A stretch of DNA of 18,907 bases, taken from Cyclospora cayetanensis. Taxonomy: Eukaryota; Apicomplexa; Conoidasida; Eucoccidiorida; Eimeriidae. A program made the translations under genes and the position numbers. Under the pieces are notes generated by a model. That model had not been told where the DNA came from. It saw nothing but the letters and a program-made list of their open reading frames with translations, and did no database searches. The stretch lies in the NCBI RefSeq assembly GCF_002999335.1, contig NW_020312287.1, forward strand, positions 1-18,907, written 5' to 3'. Of this stretch, positions 9,795-18,858 are shown piece by piece (position 1 is the stretch's first letter; every line of letters starts with the position of its first letter).

Positions 9795-10385
9795 GGACAA
9801 CATGCAATTCCAATCTGTCCAGAGCTACCTTCGCAGGAGAGGCAGGTGCAACAGTCCTTCGCAACTGCCAAGCATGGCGCATATTTGTGGTGCCCGAGTT
9901 CGCCGACGTTGCATGGCCGCTCGAAACACGTGACACTACCTGGAATCCACCGCATACTTTCGCTGTGGAGCAACTCAAAACGCGGCTAGTCAAATATACG
10001 GTTTGCCCAATTTCCCGACTCCACCAGACCTGATGACCTTTAAGCTATTGCATCAGGCTATGCCTGAAGCTCAGTATTGGAACGCGACAACAACCGAGCG
10101 CTATCTGAGCCAGATCACGAACTTCTTACTGCAGAAGTAATCCGTATCTACCCAAGAGGCTCAGACGTTAGTCAGCGCTTTGAATATGTGGGGATACGTT
10201 CTCTTCTGTGCAAGGGCTTATCCCACACAAATCACCAGGAGTTGACCTAATTCCAGCGGTCAACCACCTCTAATCCAAAACGAAAGCACATGGGGCATTG
10301 GCTTGATTTTCTCAACAAATTTCAGAATCTCATGATTAACTATCTGAAAGGTACGCGCTACTAGACTGTGGACGCTCTCGCCGGC
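9795..10385 (+). pseudogene. RNase H and connection domain remnant
   Basis: RNase H removes the RNA strand from the RNA-DNA hybrid. Three frames carry consecutive pieces. Frame 2 at 9878-9991 reads RIFVVPEFADVAWPL and later FAVEQLKTRL, the 'RRFIP.FA..A.PL' and 'AF..LK..L' blocks that follow reverse transcriptase in this family. Frame 1 at about 10006-10140 continues as a plausible but weaker stretch. Frame 3 at 10177-10382 reads SHTNHQELT (10221-10247), then GHWLDFLNKF (10293-10322) and VDALAG (10368-10385), matching the 'TDH..L', 'W...L..F' and 'ADALSR' landmarks at the end of the domain. At least three frameshifts and stops at 10137, 10248 and 10359 interrupt it. The terminal landmarks are well spaced, so the identity is secure even though the central catalytic acids cannot be placed. 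Confidence 0.82.
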
Positions 10386-10900
10386 CATCCGCAATTTGAG
10401 TGGTGGAGATGCCCTGCACCCACTCGTTACTGCTTGCATCACTTCCTACGGGTGGGTGACCGCCATTATTGCAGCCGTTGATGCACCAGAACAGCAGCAT
10501 GGGAATCGGGGCAGTCACGAAGCTGATGTGGAGGCCCCAGCTTACTAAGGGGTGCAAGCGGTCCCCTTCAAATTTCCCCCATACCAATCGTTCCCGGAGC
10601 CAGCGTCACAAATCGAGGCACCAGAGCGGGAGCCCGATATGTCCTCCTGCACCGGAGTGTTCGACTGCAAGGATGTTATTGCTCAACCCCGGTAAAAGGT
10701 ATACCTTGAACCGCGAGGACTTACCTTCTTTGTACCTTGATGATGACTCGATACAAGCTCAAGCTTGGGCTGCTTAATCCAACTGGCCCGGCCTCATCAA
10801 TCCTTCCAAAGGGGTCGAGTGGCAAAAAGGCAAAGGGGATTACTCATACTTTAAATGTAGCATAGAAAGCATCTCGTCTCTTCGCTCATTGTCTGCGCAT
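10386..10900 (+). pseudogene. Pol linker between RNase H and integrase
   Basis: This stretch joins RNase H to the integrase zinc finger. In frame 1, 10477-10692 is open apart from one stop at 10546 and is rich in Pro, Glu and Gln (for example VDAPEQQHGN and PEPASQIEAPEREP), which looks like a disordered linker. In frame 2, YTLNREDLPSLYLDDDS (about 10700-10750) resembles the short strand-forming segment that precedes the zinc finger in Ty3/gypsy Pol, ending in a stop at 10775. It measures about 500-600 bases, longer than I would expect, so either an insertion or a naturally long linker is possible. The assignment rests on position and composition. Confidence 0.45.
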
Positions 10901-11009
10901 TTGCGTACTACGTGTGGCGCATTCGTGTCCCTCCGCTATCTAGGTTCTATGCGTTGTCCGGAGCCATGACCACGTCATTGCCTGCAAACGTCTTGCTTGC
11001 AAATGATGT

Positions 11010-11105
11010 AGTCACGCTAAGCTACAATTCATCACGGATCTTCCTTTCACAATGCGCAGCACTATGCAAAATTATTCTAATGCGCACGGAGTGTGCTGTG
11101 GCAAG
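11010..11105 (+). pseudogene. Integrase N-terminal zinc-finger (HHCC) remnant
   Basis: The HHCC finger folds the N-terminus of integrase. In frame 3 from 11013 the sequence reads HAKLQFITDLPFT and then MRSTMQNYSNAHGVCCGK. This parallels the family pattern of a His-led helix, a 'F.WP.M...V..Y' block and a closing Cys pair. The Trp-Pro is replaced, and the final Cys residues are adjacent (11088-11093) rather than two apart. Downstream, frame 2 takes over with LWQARTVLTQRPGSL, the usual link from the finger to the core. The first His is not convincingly placed. Order and spacing support the call. Confidence 0.6.
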
Positions 11106-11560
11106 CCCGCACGGTACTTACTCAGAGGCCAGGCAGCTTACAGCAGCCACCCCGCATTGCTGTCAAACGATTCTTTCATGTTAAGCCAGACTTTATCACG
11201 GAATCCTTTGATATAATGACAATCCCAGTTCAACGTCCGTTTAGAACACCCATTTATAAGACGACGCAGTTCACTTTGACTACCAAGGCTAGTTCAGCGG
11301 ATAGGGTTCAATTGGCCGCATCTCGCCAATTTTGATCTCGTGGGGTTTTAAAGTCCTTTTTTATCGGGGCCCATAATATCACTCTGACAAGTGGGAGCGT
11401 CTATGCCAGCCTTTGAACGTCAAGCGGGTGGTGGCACCCGCACATCACCTTCAAAGGGACGCTGAACAGAATGCATTGACAGATGCTGCGGAGTTTGATT
11501 CCTCAATCCGATTAGAACGAAAGTCAGATCGTGCTTCTCGCTCCTGCGGTCGCATAGAGT
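11096..11560 (+). pseudogene. Integrase catalytic core remnant (rve family)
   Basis: Integrase inserts element cDNA into the host chromosome. Frame 2 reads QRPGSLQQPPRIAVKRF, then PDFITESF (near 11187-11211), where the core begins in Ty3/gypsy enzymes. KTTQFTLTTKASSADRV follows at 11258-11308 and GVLKSFFIG at 11342-11368, equivalent to 'K.AHF.P...' and 'G.P..IVSDRD'. The distance from DFIT to KTTQF is the normal one. Frame 1 then gives APAHHLQRDAEQNALTD (11437-11484), equivalent to the 'HPQTDGQTE..N' block that carries the last catalytic Glu. The catalytic Asp positions in frame 2 are not conserved, and a stop lies at 11333. The remaining core to about 11,640 is only faintly readable. Confidence 0.82.
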
Positions 11561-11748
11561 ACCACCGGTGATCAGTGAGTACCATACTACGGCATCACCA
11601 ATTGAAATGATTGGGAGCGTCGCGCCAACACTCACACCCAATGACCAGGTTCTACAGGCAGCCGTGTGAGCCGACCTAGAGTCATTTACTTCATGCGAAA
11701 TGACAGCAAAAGGTTTAAGCTGATTTCGAGCTAGGGTAAGTTGAGGTT

Positions 11749-11880
11749 ACTATCGGTGGCGAAGTGTGTATTGGTGCCCGCAATCTCCCGGGTGTGTCCA
11801 TCTGCTCTAAGCTAGGGTCCCGTTACTGCGGACCAAGTTTGATATTCTAGTGGGTATGCACGGTTGCCGACAGTGGTGCC
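11749..11880 (+). pseudogene. Integrase C-terminal GPY/F module remnant
   Basis: The GPY/F module is a small SH3-like fold at the end of Ty3/gypsy integrase that helps multimerisation and DNA binding. Frame 1 reads GEVCIGARNLPGVS from 11758, like the family's 'GD.VLL...NL', then KLGSRYCGPSLIF (11809-11847) with the Lys-Leu, the aromatic and the Gly-Pro at 11830-11835 in register, and WVCTVADSGAV after a single stop at 11848. This order, spacing and the retained Gly-Pro make the identification strong. It lies directly upstream of the chromodomain piece, as in chromoviruses. Confidence 0.82.
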
Positions 11881-12021
11881 GTTACTCCCTGAGATAGGCA
11901 CCACGATGTATCCCGCATCGCCACGCATGAGAGCTTGACTAGGCGACATTCAAGCGACGTTTCAAGAGCCAGCAGTTGGTCGGCTCTACATTCGGGACAC
12001 CACAGGCAGGCATCAGCCACC

Positions 12022-12162
12022 TACAGAGTGGACTGCAGTGCGACGGATAAGAGTAAGGGTGACTCCCTTCGGTATCTGCGCAAATGACATGGCAAGCCAG
12101 AGGACCACGCCATCTGGAAACAGACCCAACCTTACGAATTGCCGGCTTCCCTCCCCGCCTGG
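12022..12162 (+). pseudogene. Chromodomain remnant at the Pol C-terminus
   Basis: In chromoviruses a chromodomain at the end of integrase directs insertion by contacting histone marks or chromatin proteins. Frame 1 reads GDSLRYLRK at 12058-12084, a stop at 12085 where the family has Trp, then HGKPEDHAIWKQ at 12088-12123, and LPASLPAW up to a stop at 12163. This corresponds to the conserved 'YLVKW.GY....TWEP.ENL' block: Lys, [Trp to TGA], Gly and Pro, then Trp, are all in register. The N-terminal strand is poorly preserved. It sits about 140 bases after the GPY/F module, the place expected in a chromovirus. The TGA at the Trp codon fits a single G-to-A change. Confidence 0.75.
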
Positions 12163-12450
12163 TAGCCCAACCGACTCAAACGGCCCCGACAGGAAACAGC
12201 TGGCTCTGCCAGTCTCCCACGGGTGAGGTTCATGGGAGGAGAGCAAGTGTCTGAATCAACGCAGCCGCTTGAGGGCCCTACCAAATTTTTAAGGCGAGCA
12301 GGATCTAAAGGCATAAGTTTACCTGGACGGCAGCTGTAGAGGCAAGCTCCAGGAACCTACAATGATCATTGCAACAAAGATACACGAAGGACGATGCCCC
12401 TGAAAGAAACTTGCAGTCGAACCGGCTGACGGAACACGCGACGGTCACCA

Positions 12451-12462
12451 GGGGGGGCAGGG
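12451..12462 (+). other. Candidate polypurine tract of the chromovirus
   Basis: A run of seven G followed by CAGGG lies about 290 bases after the chromodomain. LTR elements use a purine-rich tract just upstream of the 3' LTR to prime plus-strand DNA. The tract contains one C and stands a few bases before TGTGAG, so it fits only loosely. Position is the main argument. Confidence 0.3.
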
Positions 12463-12467
12463 CTCCT

Positions 12468-12576
12468 TGTGAGACGAACGAAAGTGTAGTGCAGGACACT
12501 ACACTAGCAAGATCTGTGCAAAGAAATAAAGACATAGACTAATACTTCCAGACACAAATAGGCTCAAACAAATAAA
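12468..12576 (+). other. Candidate start of a 3' LTR, with hairpin and AATAAA signals
   Basis: TGTGAG at 12468 has the TG start typical of LTRs and follows a G-rich tract. Within the next 110 bases lie a 9-bp perfect hairpin (12483-12505) and two AATAAA polyadenylation signals (12525-12530 and 12571-12576), all of which can occur in LTRs. I compared this stretch by eye with 5.9-6.9 kb and found no convincing matching 5' LTR, so the boundary is a guess. Confidence 0.25.
12483..12505. repeat. 9-bp perfect inverted repeat, 5-base loop
   Basis: AGTGTAGTG (12483-12491) pairs with CACTACACT (12497-12505) around the loop CAGGA. Perfect stems of this length with a small loop are expected less than about once in a window this size. 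It lies just after the candidate 3' LTR start. Confidence 0.8.
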
Positions 12577-13326
12577 CGTTACGCCTTGGCTAGAAGTGCG
12601 AGACATGGCCTACGTGGGGCGTGAACAACAGGCACGAAGTATTACGTCCAGGATCCGGTCTAGTGGACTCCGAGGTCTAAAGCTCGAAAAGTGCTTTTCT
12701 CTTAAAAGCCATGAAGTGCTTTACCGCTGAGTGCTCTCTGCATACCAATAACCTGCCTGCAGTAGCGTAAGCGTGCGCCCAACAGGCGTTGAATAAAGTG
12801 CACCATTACCCGACCGCTCATTCAGAATGTAAGCGCCCGCCAACAATAGGAGCCTCCAAACTTAAAATCTGCCATCTCTTGAGCTGCTAGCAGCGGGCGA
12901 GCTAGCAGGAAAAATTCTGCTGGACAGCGCACGTATTTAAAGAGTATAGCAGTGCATGGTCAAATCTCGCGGCCATAGTCGATGGCATTGTCATTCAGCA
13001 CCGCGTACAGTTTTTCATCAGCTGTTTGAAAAACGTTGCGTAGTCATCAGCTTAGCTGCTCTACGATCTGCATGTAATGCGTTCACCACACTTATCAAAT
13101 TCAGCTGTGGGTTGCACAAAACGTGCAATGCTTCTTTTTACATAGAATGCGGGCCGACATTGCTGCTTCCCTTTAAGAGAAACTACCAGCTTGGTGATCA
13201 CTGGCACTGCAGTCAGGGGTAAGCCTACTCAAGCCGTGCATTCTGTAGCTGCCCGCACACATGGATGCACGTGGCATAGTCCAGTATAATGCCTATTTCA
13301 TTGTTCGGAATTTGGTAATTGTGTAA

Positions 13327-13345
13327 AGATCTGAACCGCAGATCT
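13327..13345. repeat. 7-bp inverted repeat, 5-base loop
   Basis: AGATCTG (13327-13333) pairs with CAGATCT (13339-13345) around AACCG. Stems of this size are common by chance; it is listed because the same 400 bases hold the stronger hairpin at 13692. Confidence 0.6.
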
Positions 13346-13691
13346 AGTGAAAACAGCAATATGCTCGCCATCGAGTCAGATAGTCTGATTTTACAATCGG
13401 GGATCAGCCAAAATATGTCTCGGTACTAGCTCTCGGCGATGTGAAGGTGTACTTGTGTGGGAGGTGGACGTTCGGCGGTAGGAGGTGTTTGCAACAACGG
13501 TCCATATGGGCTTATGAGCGTTTCGCCCTACTGGATGGTTTGCCAGCTTGTTGGAACGAACACATATCGGCACGCACGAGTGGCATGTAGCAAGTTTGCC
13601 TGCCTCATGCACCGCGTTTGATGTACCCGATAGCTTCTTTTCCGTTCCGCCCTCAATTCGCATACTCGGTGGCTTACCCTCTTCTACAAAA

Positions 13692-13717
13692 TTGTACATC
13701 TACTGGCAGATGTACAA
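13692..13717. repeat. 10-bp perfect inverted repeat, 6-base loop
   Basis: TTGTACATCT (13692-13701) pairs with AGATGTACAA (13708-13717) around ACTGGC. This is the longest perfect short hairpin I found. It falls in a region without recognisable genes; no function can be assigned. Confidence 0.88.
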
Positions 13718-14133
13718 GCAGCCAGCGTATCGTGAAGGGATTACTGTTAAGCACGATAGGGGTGGGTAGGTAGGGTATGGCAGGCACAGGACGAGGTGTA
13801 TTCAGTAAGCAGTACTTACAGTGATTTATAAGTTATTTGAAAGAAACTACACTGGCAGCAGATACTCTACGGCTTGCAGGGGGTACGTCTATGAGAATCA
13901 AAAAATGCAGCTAAGCACGAAACGAAAACTTCCAGCGCGTCGTTATATCGAGAACGCTCAGGAAGCTTGCATACTGCGGCTTAGAGGCAGGCGCTATTAG
14001 GTTGGTGTTTACTCCACTTCCGAAAGTGACAGCTACCGACTAAATAGCTCACAGCGGAGGCAGTGTCAATCGGGCATGCGGCCTTTAGCCACGACACAGC
14101 TCCTATTGTTACAGTATACGTACTCGCTTGTAA

Positions 14134-14691
14134 ATTCAGAAGTACGAATGGCTGACAGACCAGTACGCGCCGGGCGTAAGTTGGCTGCAGTCTGATAGAC
14201 CTATAGAATTTGCAGTTTCAAGATTCATTCGTGGTCAGCGATTTGCGCGGCGAGCGCCGTAGAGGTGTGAAACAGCAAAGGAGGGAATGAAGGCATATGG
14301 AGTCAAGGAACAAATGCAAAGCCTGAGTCAGGTTGCTATTGAGAGTACGCAGAGCTGTCGGCTGCTAAAGCGCTTTGTAAAGTGTAATAAAACCAATCAG
14401 GCGGATATGGAAGCGCGATTCTATACCTAGAGGTTTTCTGGAAGAGACCAAAATGTTTCTTGATGCGCAGGCGGGGCGGTAAATACCTCAAACCTTTCGT
14501 TCTGCCGCCCAGAACCAGTGACGATCAAAGTCAATATTCAGGTGCTGTTGAACCACGAGGTAAAAGATGTAATGTGAGAGACCCTTTTAAGATTATTCCT
14601 TCTATTCCAGGCTGCAGCATTTCCATGGTACGGAACTGGGAGACCACGAAGTCTAGGCATTTGGCGTCGTTTCGAGATTTTCACTAAGTGA
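14134..14691 (+). pseudogene. Possible decayed coding stretch, unrecognised
   Basis: Frame 1 is unusually open for 185 codons with only four internal stops (14260, 14428, 14461, 14575); about nine are expected at random. Parts read like protein: KYEWLTDQYAPGVSWLQ near the start and GMKAYGVKEQMQSLSQVA from about 14281 (helix-forming). A competing 75-codon frame overlaps at 14460-14687. Nothing matches a family I know, and there is no continuity with the chromovirus 2 kb upstream. It may be a fragment of another mobile element or a dead gene. The stop deficit alone is not significant. Confidence 0.22.
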
Positions 14692-14955
14692 CTTTAAATA
14701 ATTCTAGGGAGGTGCCTATGGAACTACTACTAACAGGCTGTGCTGTCCTCATACGTCAACCCTAAAGCTTTGCCCTGTACAAGAGCATGTCATGCGTCTT
14801 TGTGTGGAGACTCGTCAGCAGCACCTTTAGGAGCCTATGGCTCATGGGCGTGCTACAGGTTCTTACGCAAGAACACCATTAAATGCAAACATCATAGCCT
14901 TCCGAATATATACAGCTGACTTGTATTTAGTTAAAACCTATCCGAATTTTCTTTT

Positions 14956-14963
14956 GGGGGGGG
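14956..14963 (+). repeat. Homopolymer run of eight G
   Basis: Eight consecutive G preceded by CTTTT. No element boundary is evident next to it; assembly or sequencing length error is possible here. Confidence 0.9.
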
Positions 14964-17155
14964 TGTTTATGGGTAACAGGCCATCACACAATTAATCGCA
15001 TAGATTCCTGCCCTAGAAGAGTAATTTTTAGTATTGTGCCACACAGATCAAGCGACAGACCGACACCATATACCTGCATGCATTGTATGAACCAGGAATC
15101 AAGTGCCACGGAGAGCTGTGCAATCCTTGATAGAGAAGGTGCCGATTTTGCGCACTGGCGAGCCCCAACATCTTCAACCTTCTAGTGAGCATTCTTTCGA
15201 GCAAACAGGTTTCATGCTTCCCCTTGATGTTTGTATGAGCATGCAGTCGACTATAGGCCTACATAGTTAAATCCAGACACATTTCACTTCGCGCCAAGAA
15301 AGTCAATTAATCTGATCAAAACAGGGGGCGGATATGTGGATAGTCTATTTTTGTTGACGGTGACACACAATCGGAGTGGCTGAATGCAAAGCCCTTTTGG
15401 TTAGAAAAAAGAGGTCGCCTTTTGTATAGAATGCCAAGGTTTTTGTGGTGCTGAAAGGTCTCACAATATGGTCTCAGCAGCACAATACTCTGGCATATCC
15501 CAGTCACTTTGCAGCTACGTAGGGTAGTAGGTTATTGAGTACTCCTATCTCGGTTCACCCCATATATCACCTTAATATGTGCAGCCCCTGATGTGCTTTG
15601 TATAATTGTGGAACCACAGCTCTCTTGATAAATTCCACATTGGTATTTGGTGTAGGTAATAGATTTTCGAGAGCCCCGAATGCAACGTGCTTTGTGCATA
15701 CTCTCTTTAGAAGTGTTTGCCTGCACATGAATGCTTGGTATGACCTGCTGCTTTGCTGCAGTTAAGGACTCTTGAAAAAAGGCAGGTAAATTCTTTTGAC
15801 ACGCACGCGTACAGTATATGGTCCCGAGAGCGAACGGCAGTAATTAAAGTGTGAGCATCAGTCATTAAGAAAGCATCTGATGTAATTCGTATCTAAGTGA
15901 AAAAATGCAAGCCATATATCCTCGCAATCATCATACAAAGAAAATAATCTTAATTGCTCGTTTGACGGTAATTGTTTAAAGTCAATACGTTGCAGTTTGC
16001 GAAGGTACTGGCACCAAGCGTTGGTAAGAACTCGCGCCTGTTTCTATTCGCAGCTGCACCTAATGAGGTCCCTCGACAGGAGCACCCGCGTGCAGGGTAG
16101 TAGCCGATGATGGGACGGTGGCACCAATGAATTGCTGAAGAACGAATACTCAAAATAATTTAGCTGCGCTCGTTGTTTACAGGAAGGTCAAATCAAATGC
16201 AGTAGGATGCGCAAGCTTGTGACATTTGAATTTATCTACTTTGTTATGTATATCTTCACAGTATGATAAAGAATTTTCCTTCAAAGCGGCTCTTTAGAGT
16301 GCAGCGTGGCTTGTTTACAGGTCATTTACTCTGAATGACTAAAAGTGGAAACCTTATTTCACATAAATATTTTGACAAATCCTTGACGCTTGGAGGCCGT
16401 TGATTAAGCAGCAAAGGGGTTGTGCAAGGAGGTGTAGAGATATGGCGGGTGTATCAGGGTATGCTGTGCCAGGGAATACTTCTGTCTGTTTTGCTGTACG
16501 GTACACTTCTTGGTATGTGAATTTCTGCCGATCAGAAACCTGAAAACTTTGCCCTTAACAGCATACAACAAAATATTACTAGCGCACAATTCATATTATG
16601 GAAGATGTAGGGTGAGCGCTCTCGATGAAGGCAGCCGATGCATGGTGATTGTTCTCACTGCTGCATTCTGAGATCTCTTCATGCATGTCATGCTTTGGTC
16701 AAGCAACCTAGTGTGAGCTGTGTGACTCTAAATTTATCCCATGCATTTGACCACATTCCACAGTGGGGCACAGGCCCTGTCACACACACGATGCTCTGAT
16801 GCAAACACGAGTCAACTCCCTGCATTTTTAGAATGTGTTGAAGCTCTACTTAGGTTTCGTAACCTACAGGTTCTGCAAGCGTTGGCACAAGCAGCCAACA
16901 ACGGTTTTTGAAAGGCCTAAAACGCTGCCATTTCTGGCTGGTAGGCACTGCATGATGTGAGCTACGCCTTGCCTCTTCTGTATTTGGTGTGTCGTCCCCA
17001 CTAGACCTTGCCATTCTGCCATCTGAACATTAATGCCTGAGTGTCTACATAAACGACATGAGACATTTACCTGCTCAAGCCACTCTGAGTTCGATTAGAA
17101 GCTAAGTAATTCCCAGACTACAGCACTAGTACAATTCACATTACTGGCATTGATT

Positions 17156-17176
17156 TGTGTGTGTGTGTGTGTGTGT
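17156..17176 (+). repeat. (TG)n microsatellite
   Basis: Twenty-one bases of uninterrupted TG alternation, about ten and a half units. This is a typical eukaryotic dinucleotide microsatellite and likely polymorphic in length. Confidence 0.97.
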
Positions 17177-18155
17177 TGATGCATAGTGTTTCAAGTGTAG
17201 TCTATTCCTGAAATATTTGGTGGCGTTTTCAAGGCAGTAGGTTTTAGGGCAAGGTGATTCGGCCACTGGGATTGATCTATGGAGATTCAATATCTTGAAA
17301 TGCCTCATTCAGAAGTATGCTTCTGTTGTGTTATCCTTGGGCTAGGGCCACGGTAGTCCTCTTTGTGTCGTTCCAACTTTATTGGATTGCATTCCCACAG
17401 GAGGCCACCCTATGAACCCACATTTGTTGTTGCTTGGCAAAGAAACACTCCCCCAAGCACTAGTTGGTTGAAAATAAATGATCTGCATAAAGTTTGGAAA
17501 CAGCAAGCACGGAACCCGCATCCATTCAATTTAACTAGTAAAATGTGATCTTTAAAACATTATCATTCCACGCGACAACTTAGGTTCGACTACAGACACT
17601 AGTAGTCTTCGCCTGGTGGTTTCTCTTCTGGCTGCTTTGGGTGTTTGAGCACTCGTAAGGGAGTGTCCCTTTCAAGTAAGGCACCTATTGAAACAGCCAA
17701 AGAGTAGTAGGCTTTGCTTATAAAGGTATCAAACAACTTCTCATCAAGGTATCTATATGCAACCCTGTTTGCGGGTATGCTTACCTTCCGGCTCTGCCGC
17801 AAAGTTTCAACTGGTCTGGCACCCCGTCCCTAGCCTTTTTTTTAGAATCGTAAATTATCAGGAGGCTGCGTCTGTAGAAACTTTTTCACAAGGTCTTAGA
17901 GCTAGATGGGCTTCTGCAAAATAATCTGTATTGGATGCCGGGGTCACGGCAAGTTCAAAATTTATTGTCGACATAGGGACTCACACACTTTTCCCTGTCT
18001 TGCCTTACATAGGCGCCAGTTGCATAGCTCGCGCATATCACATAATGAAGTAAACTAGTGTTTGCCCTTTGGCGTTAATCCATGACACGACCCTTCCTGA
18101 CGTTCATCGTCTGTTTTGTACTGGTCGGGTACAACCGATAGTGCATTCTGCCTTG

Positions 18156-18177
18156 CCCTTTTTTTTTACAAAAAGGG
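18156..18177. repeat. 8-bp inverted repeat with T-run
   Basis: CCCTTTTT (18156-18163) pairs with AAAAAGGG (18170-18177); a run of nine T spans 18159-18167. Probably low-complexity sequence. A similar 8-T run lies at 17836-17843 without a partner. Confidence 0.55.
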
Positions 18178-18840
18178 TCTCATTACATGTGTTTTAGCTC
18201 CGCATACCAAGGAGTAGCAGCTACAATAAGTGCAAAAAGCAGGACGTGTACGCAAGCGTTTGGATGAGGATAAACCTCGTTGTTTCGTTGCGATAAGAGC
18301 AATTCTCAATGTTTTCTTGTGTTCGATATCGTCCTATCTTTCGACTGAGCGGCTGTGTTCGTTGCATGAGTGGTGAAATTTAGCGAAGTATCTGATGCCT
18401 TTGTGGCTTTTCCTTTATAATCTAACCTTAAGAGATAAGTAGACTATTATCAGTAATGTATACAGCGGTATCCATAGACGGTATGCAATACAATTTTCCC
18501 CACTACTCTTTTCGTCTAGTGTGGCGGCTAGGATAAATGTGCCGCCGTAATCATCCTTAGGGCATAAGAAAGGAAAACGGGGCTCTGCTGTTACTGTGGG
18601 TGTGTGAAGCATGGTTTACCTCTAAGGGTCTTGTCGCTGTGTGTGCTTGCAAGCTGCGTGGGGCAGCTGTCTTATAGGTTGCAAGCCCGGTGGGGCTGAG
18701 CCGTAATTGTTCTCCAGAATCAAAGAGCACTAAGGCTACTGTCTCGTGGAGGCTAAGGGGGAAAGTATGTCGATTCGTTCAGTGACAGTTTTTGTGAATA
18801 CATTGATAGGTCTGCTGGAAAGAGGTTAAAGGTTGTGCTA

Positions 18841-18858
18841 CAAGAAATGTGTTTCTTG
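18841..18858. repeat. 7-bp inverted repeat, 4-base loop
   Basis: CAAGAAA (18841-18847) pairs with TTTCTTG (18852-18858) around TGTG. Stems of this size are expected by chance; no function is inferred. Confidence 0.5.

Larger units (their letters stand above)
7211..12470 (+). mobile_element. Decayed Ty3/gypsy chromovirus (LTR retrotransposon) internal region
   Basis: This is a dead copy of a Metaviridae LTR retrotransposon that once encoded Gag-Pol and copied itself through RNA and cDNA. Translating the + strand and following the frame that carries homology gives, in order, a Gag capsid-like segment, zinc-knuckle remnant, aspartic protease, reverse transcriptase, RNase H, integrase zinc finger and core, GPY/F module and chromodomain. 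Protease-RT-RNase H-integrase order defines Ty3/gypsy, and the terminal chromodomain defines the chromovirus branch. Frame use changes roughly 2, 3, 2, 1, 3, 2, 3, 2, 1, with many in-frame stops, so no functional protein remains. The span of about 5 kb from Gag to chromodomain is normal for the group. The outer limits are uncertain: the left edge is where Gag-like sequence becomes readable, and the right edge is a candidate LTR start. No LTR pair was found by eye. Confidence 0.92.
12577..14133. other. Non-coding stretch downstream of the retrotransposon
   Basis: The first few hundred bases may be the element's 3' LTR, whose end I cannot place. A 10-bp palindrome CTGCTAGCAG (12884-12893) is followed by a second copy of GCTAGCAG at 12901. 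Open frames at 12956-13222, 13391-13699 (minus) and 13548-13769 overlap on opposite strands and match nothing known to me. Confidence 0.45.

Noticed and set aside
10994..11209. Direct repeat: about 50 bases near 10994-11045 resemble 11158-11209 (around 70 percent by eye, sharing ATCACGGA)
   Set aside because: The two stretches carry different domain segments in different frames (zinc-finger block and start of integrase core), each in its right place, so duplication is not needed.
12022..12162. A second reverse transcriptase block suggested by VTPFGICAND in frame 2
   Set aside because: It lies after integrase, has no companion motifs, and the overlapping frame 1 reads as a chromodomain in the expected place.
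13391..13769. Opposed open frames of 102 and 73 codons as host genes
   Set aside because: They overlap on opposite strands, match no family I know and are of chance length; one contains the 10-bp hairpin.
17582..17592. Possible tRNA B box GGTTCGACTAC
   Set aside because: It deviates from the consensus at the end and no A box or cloverleaf is present upstream.
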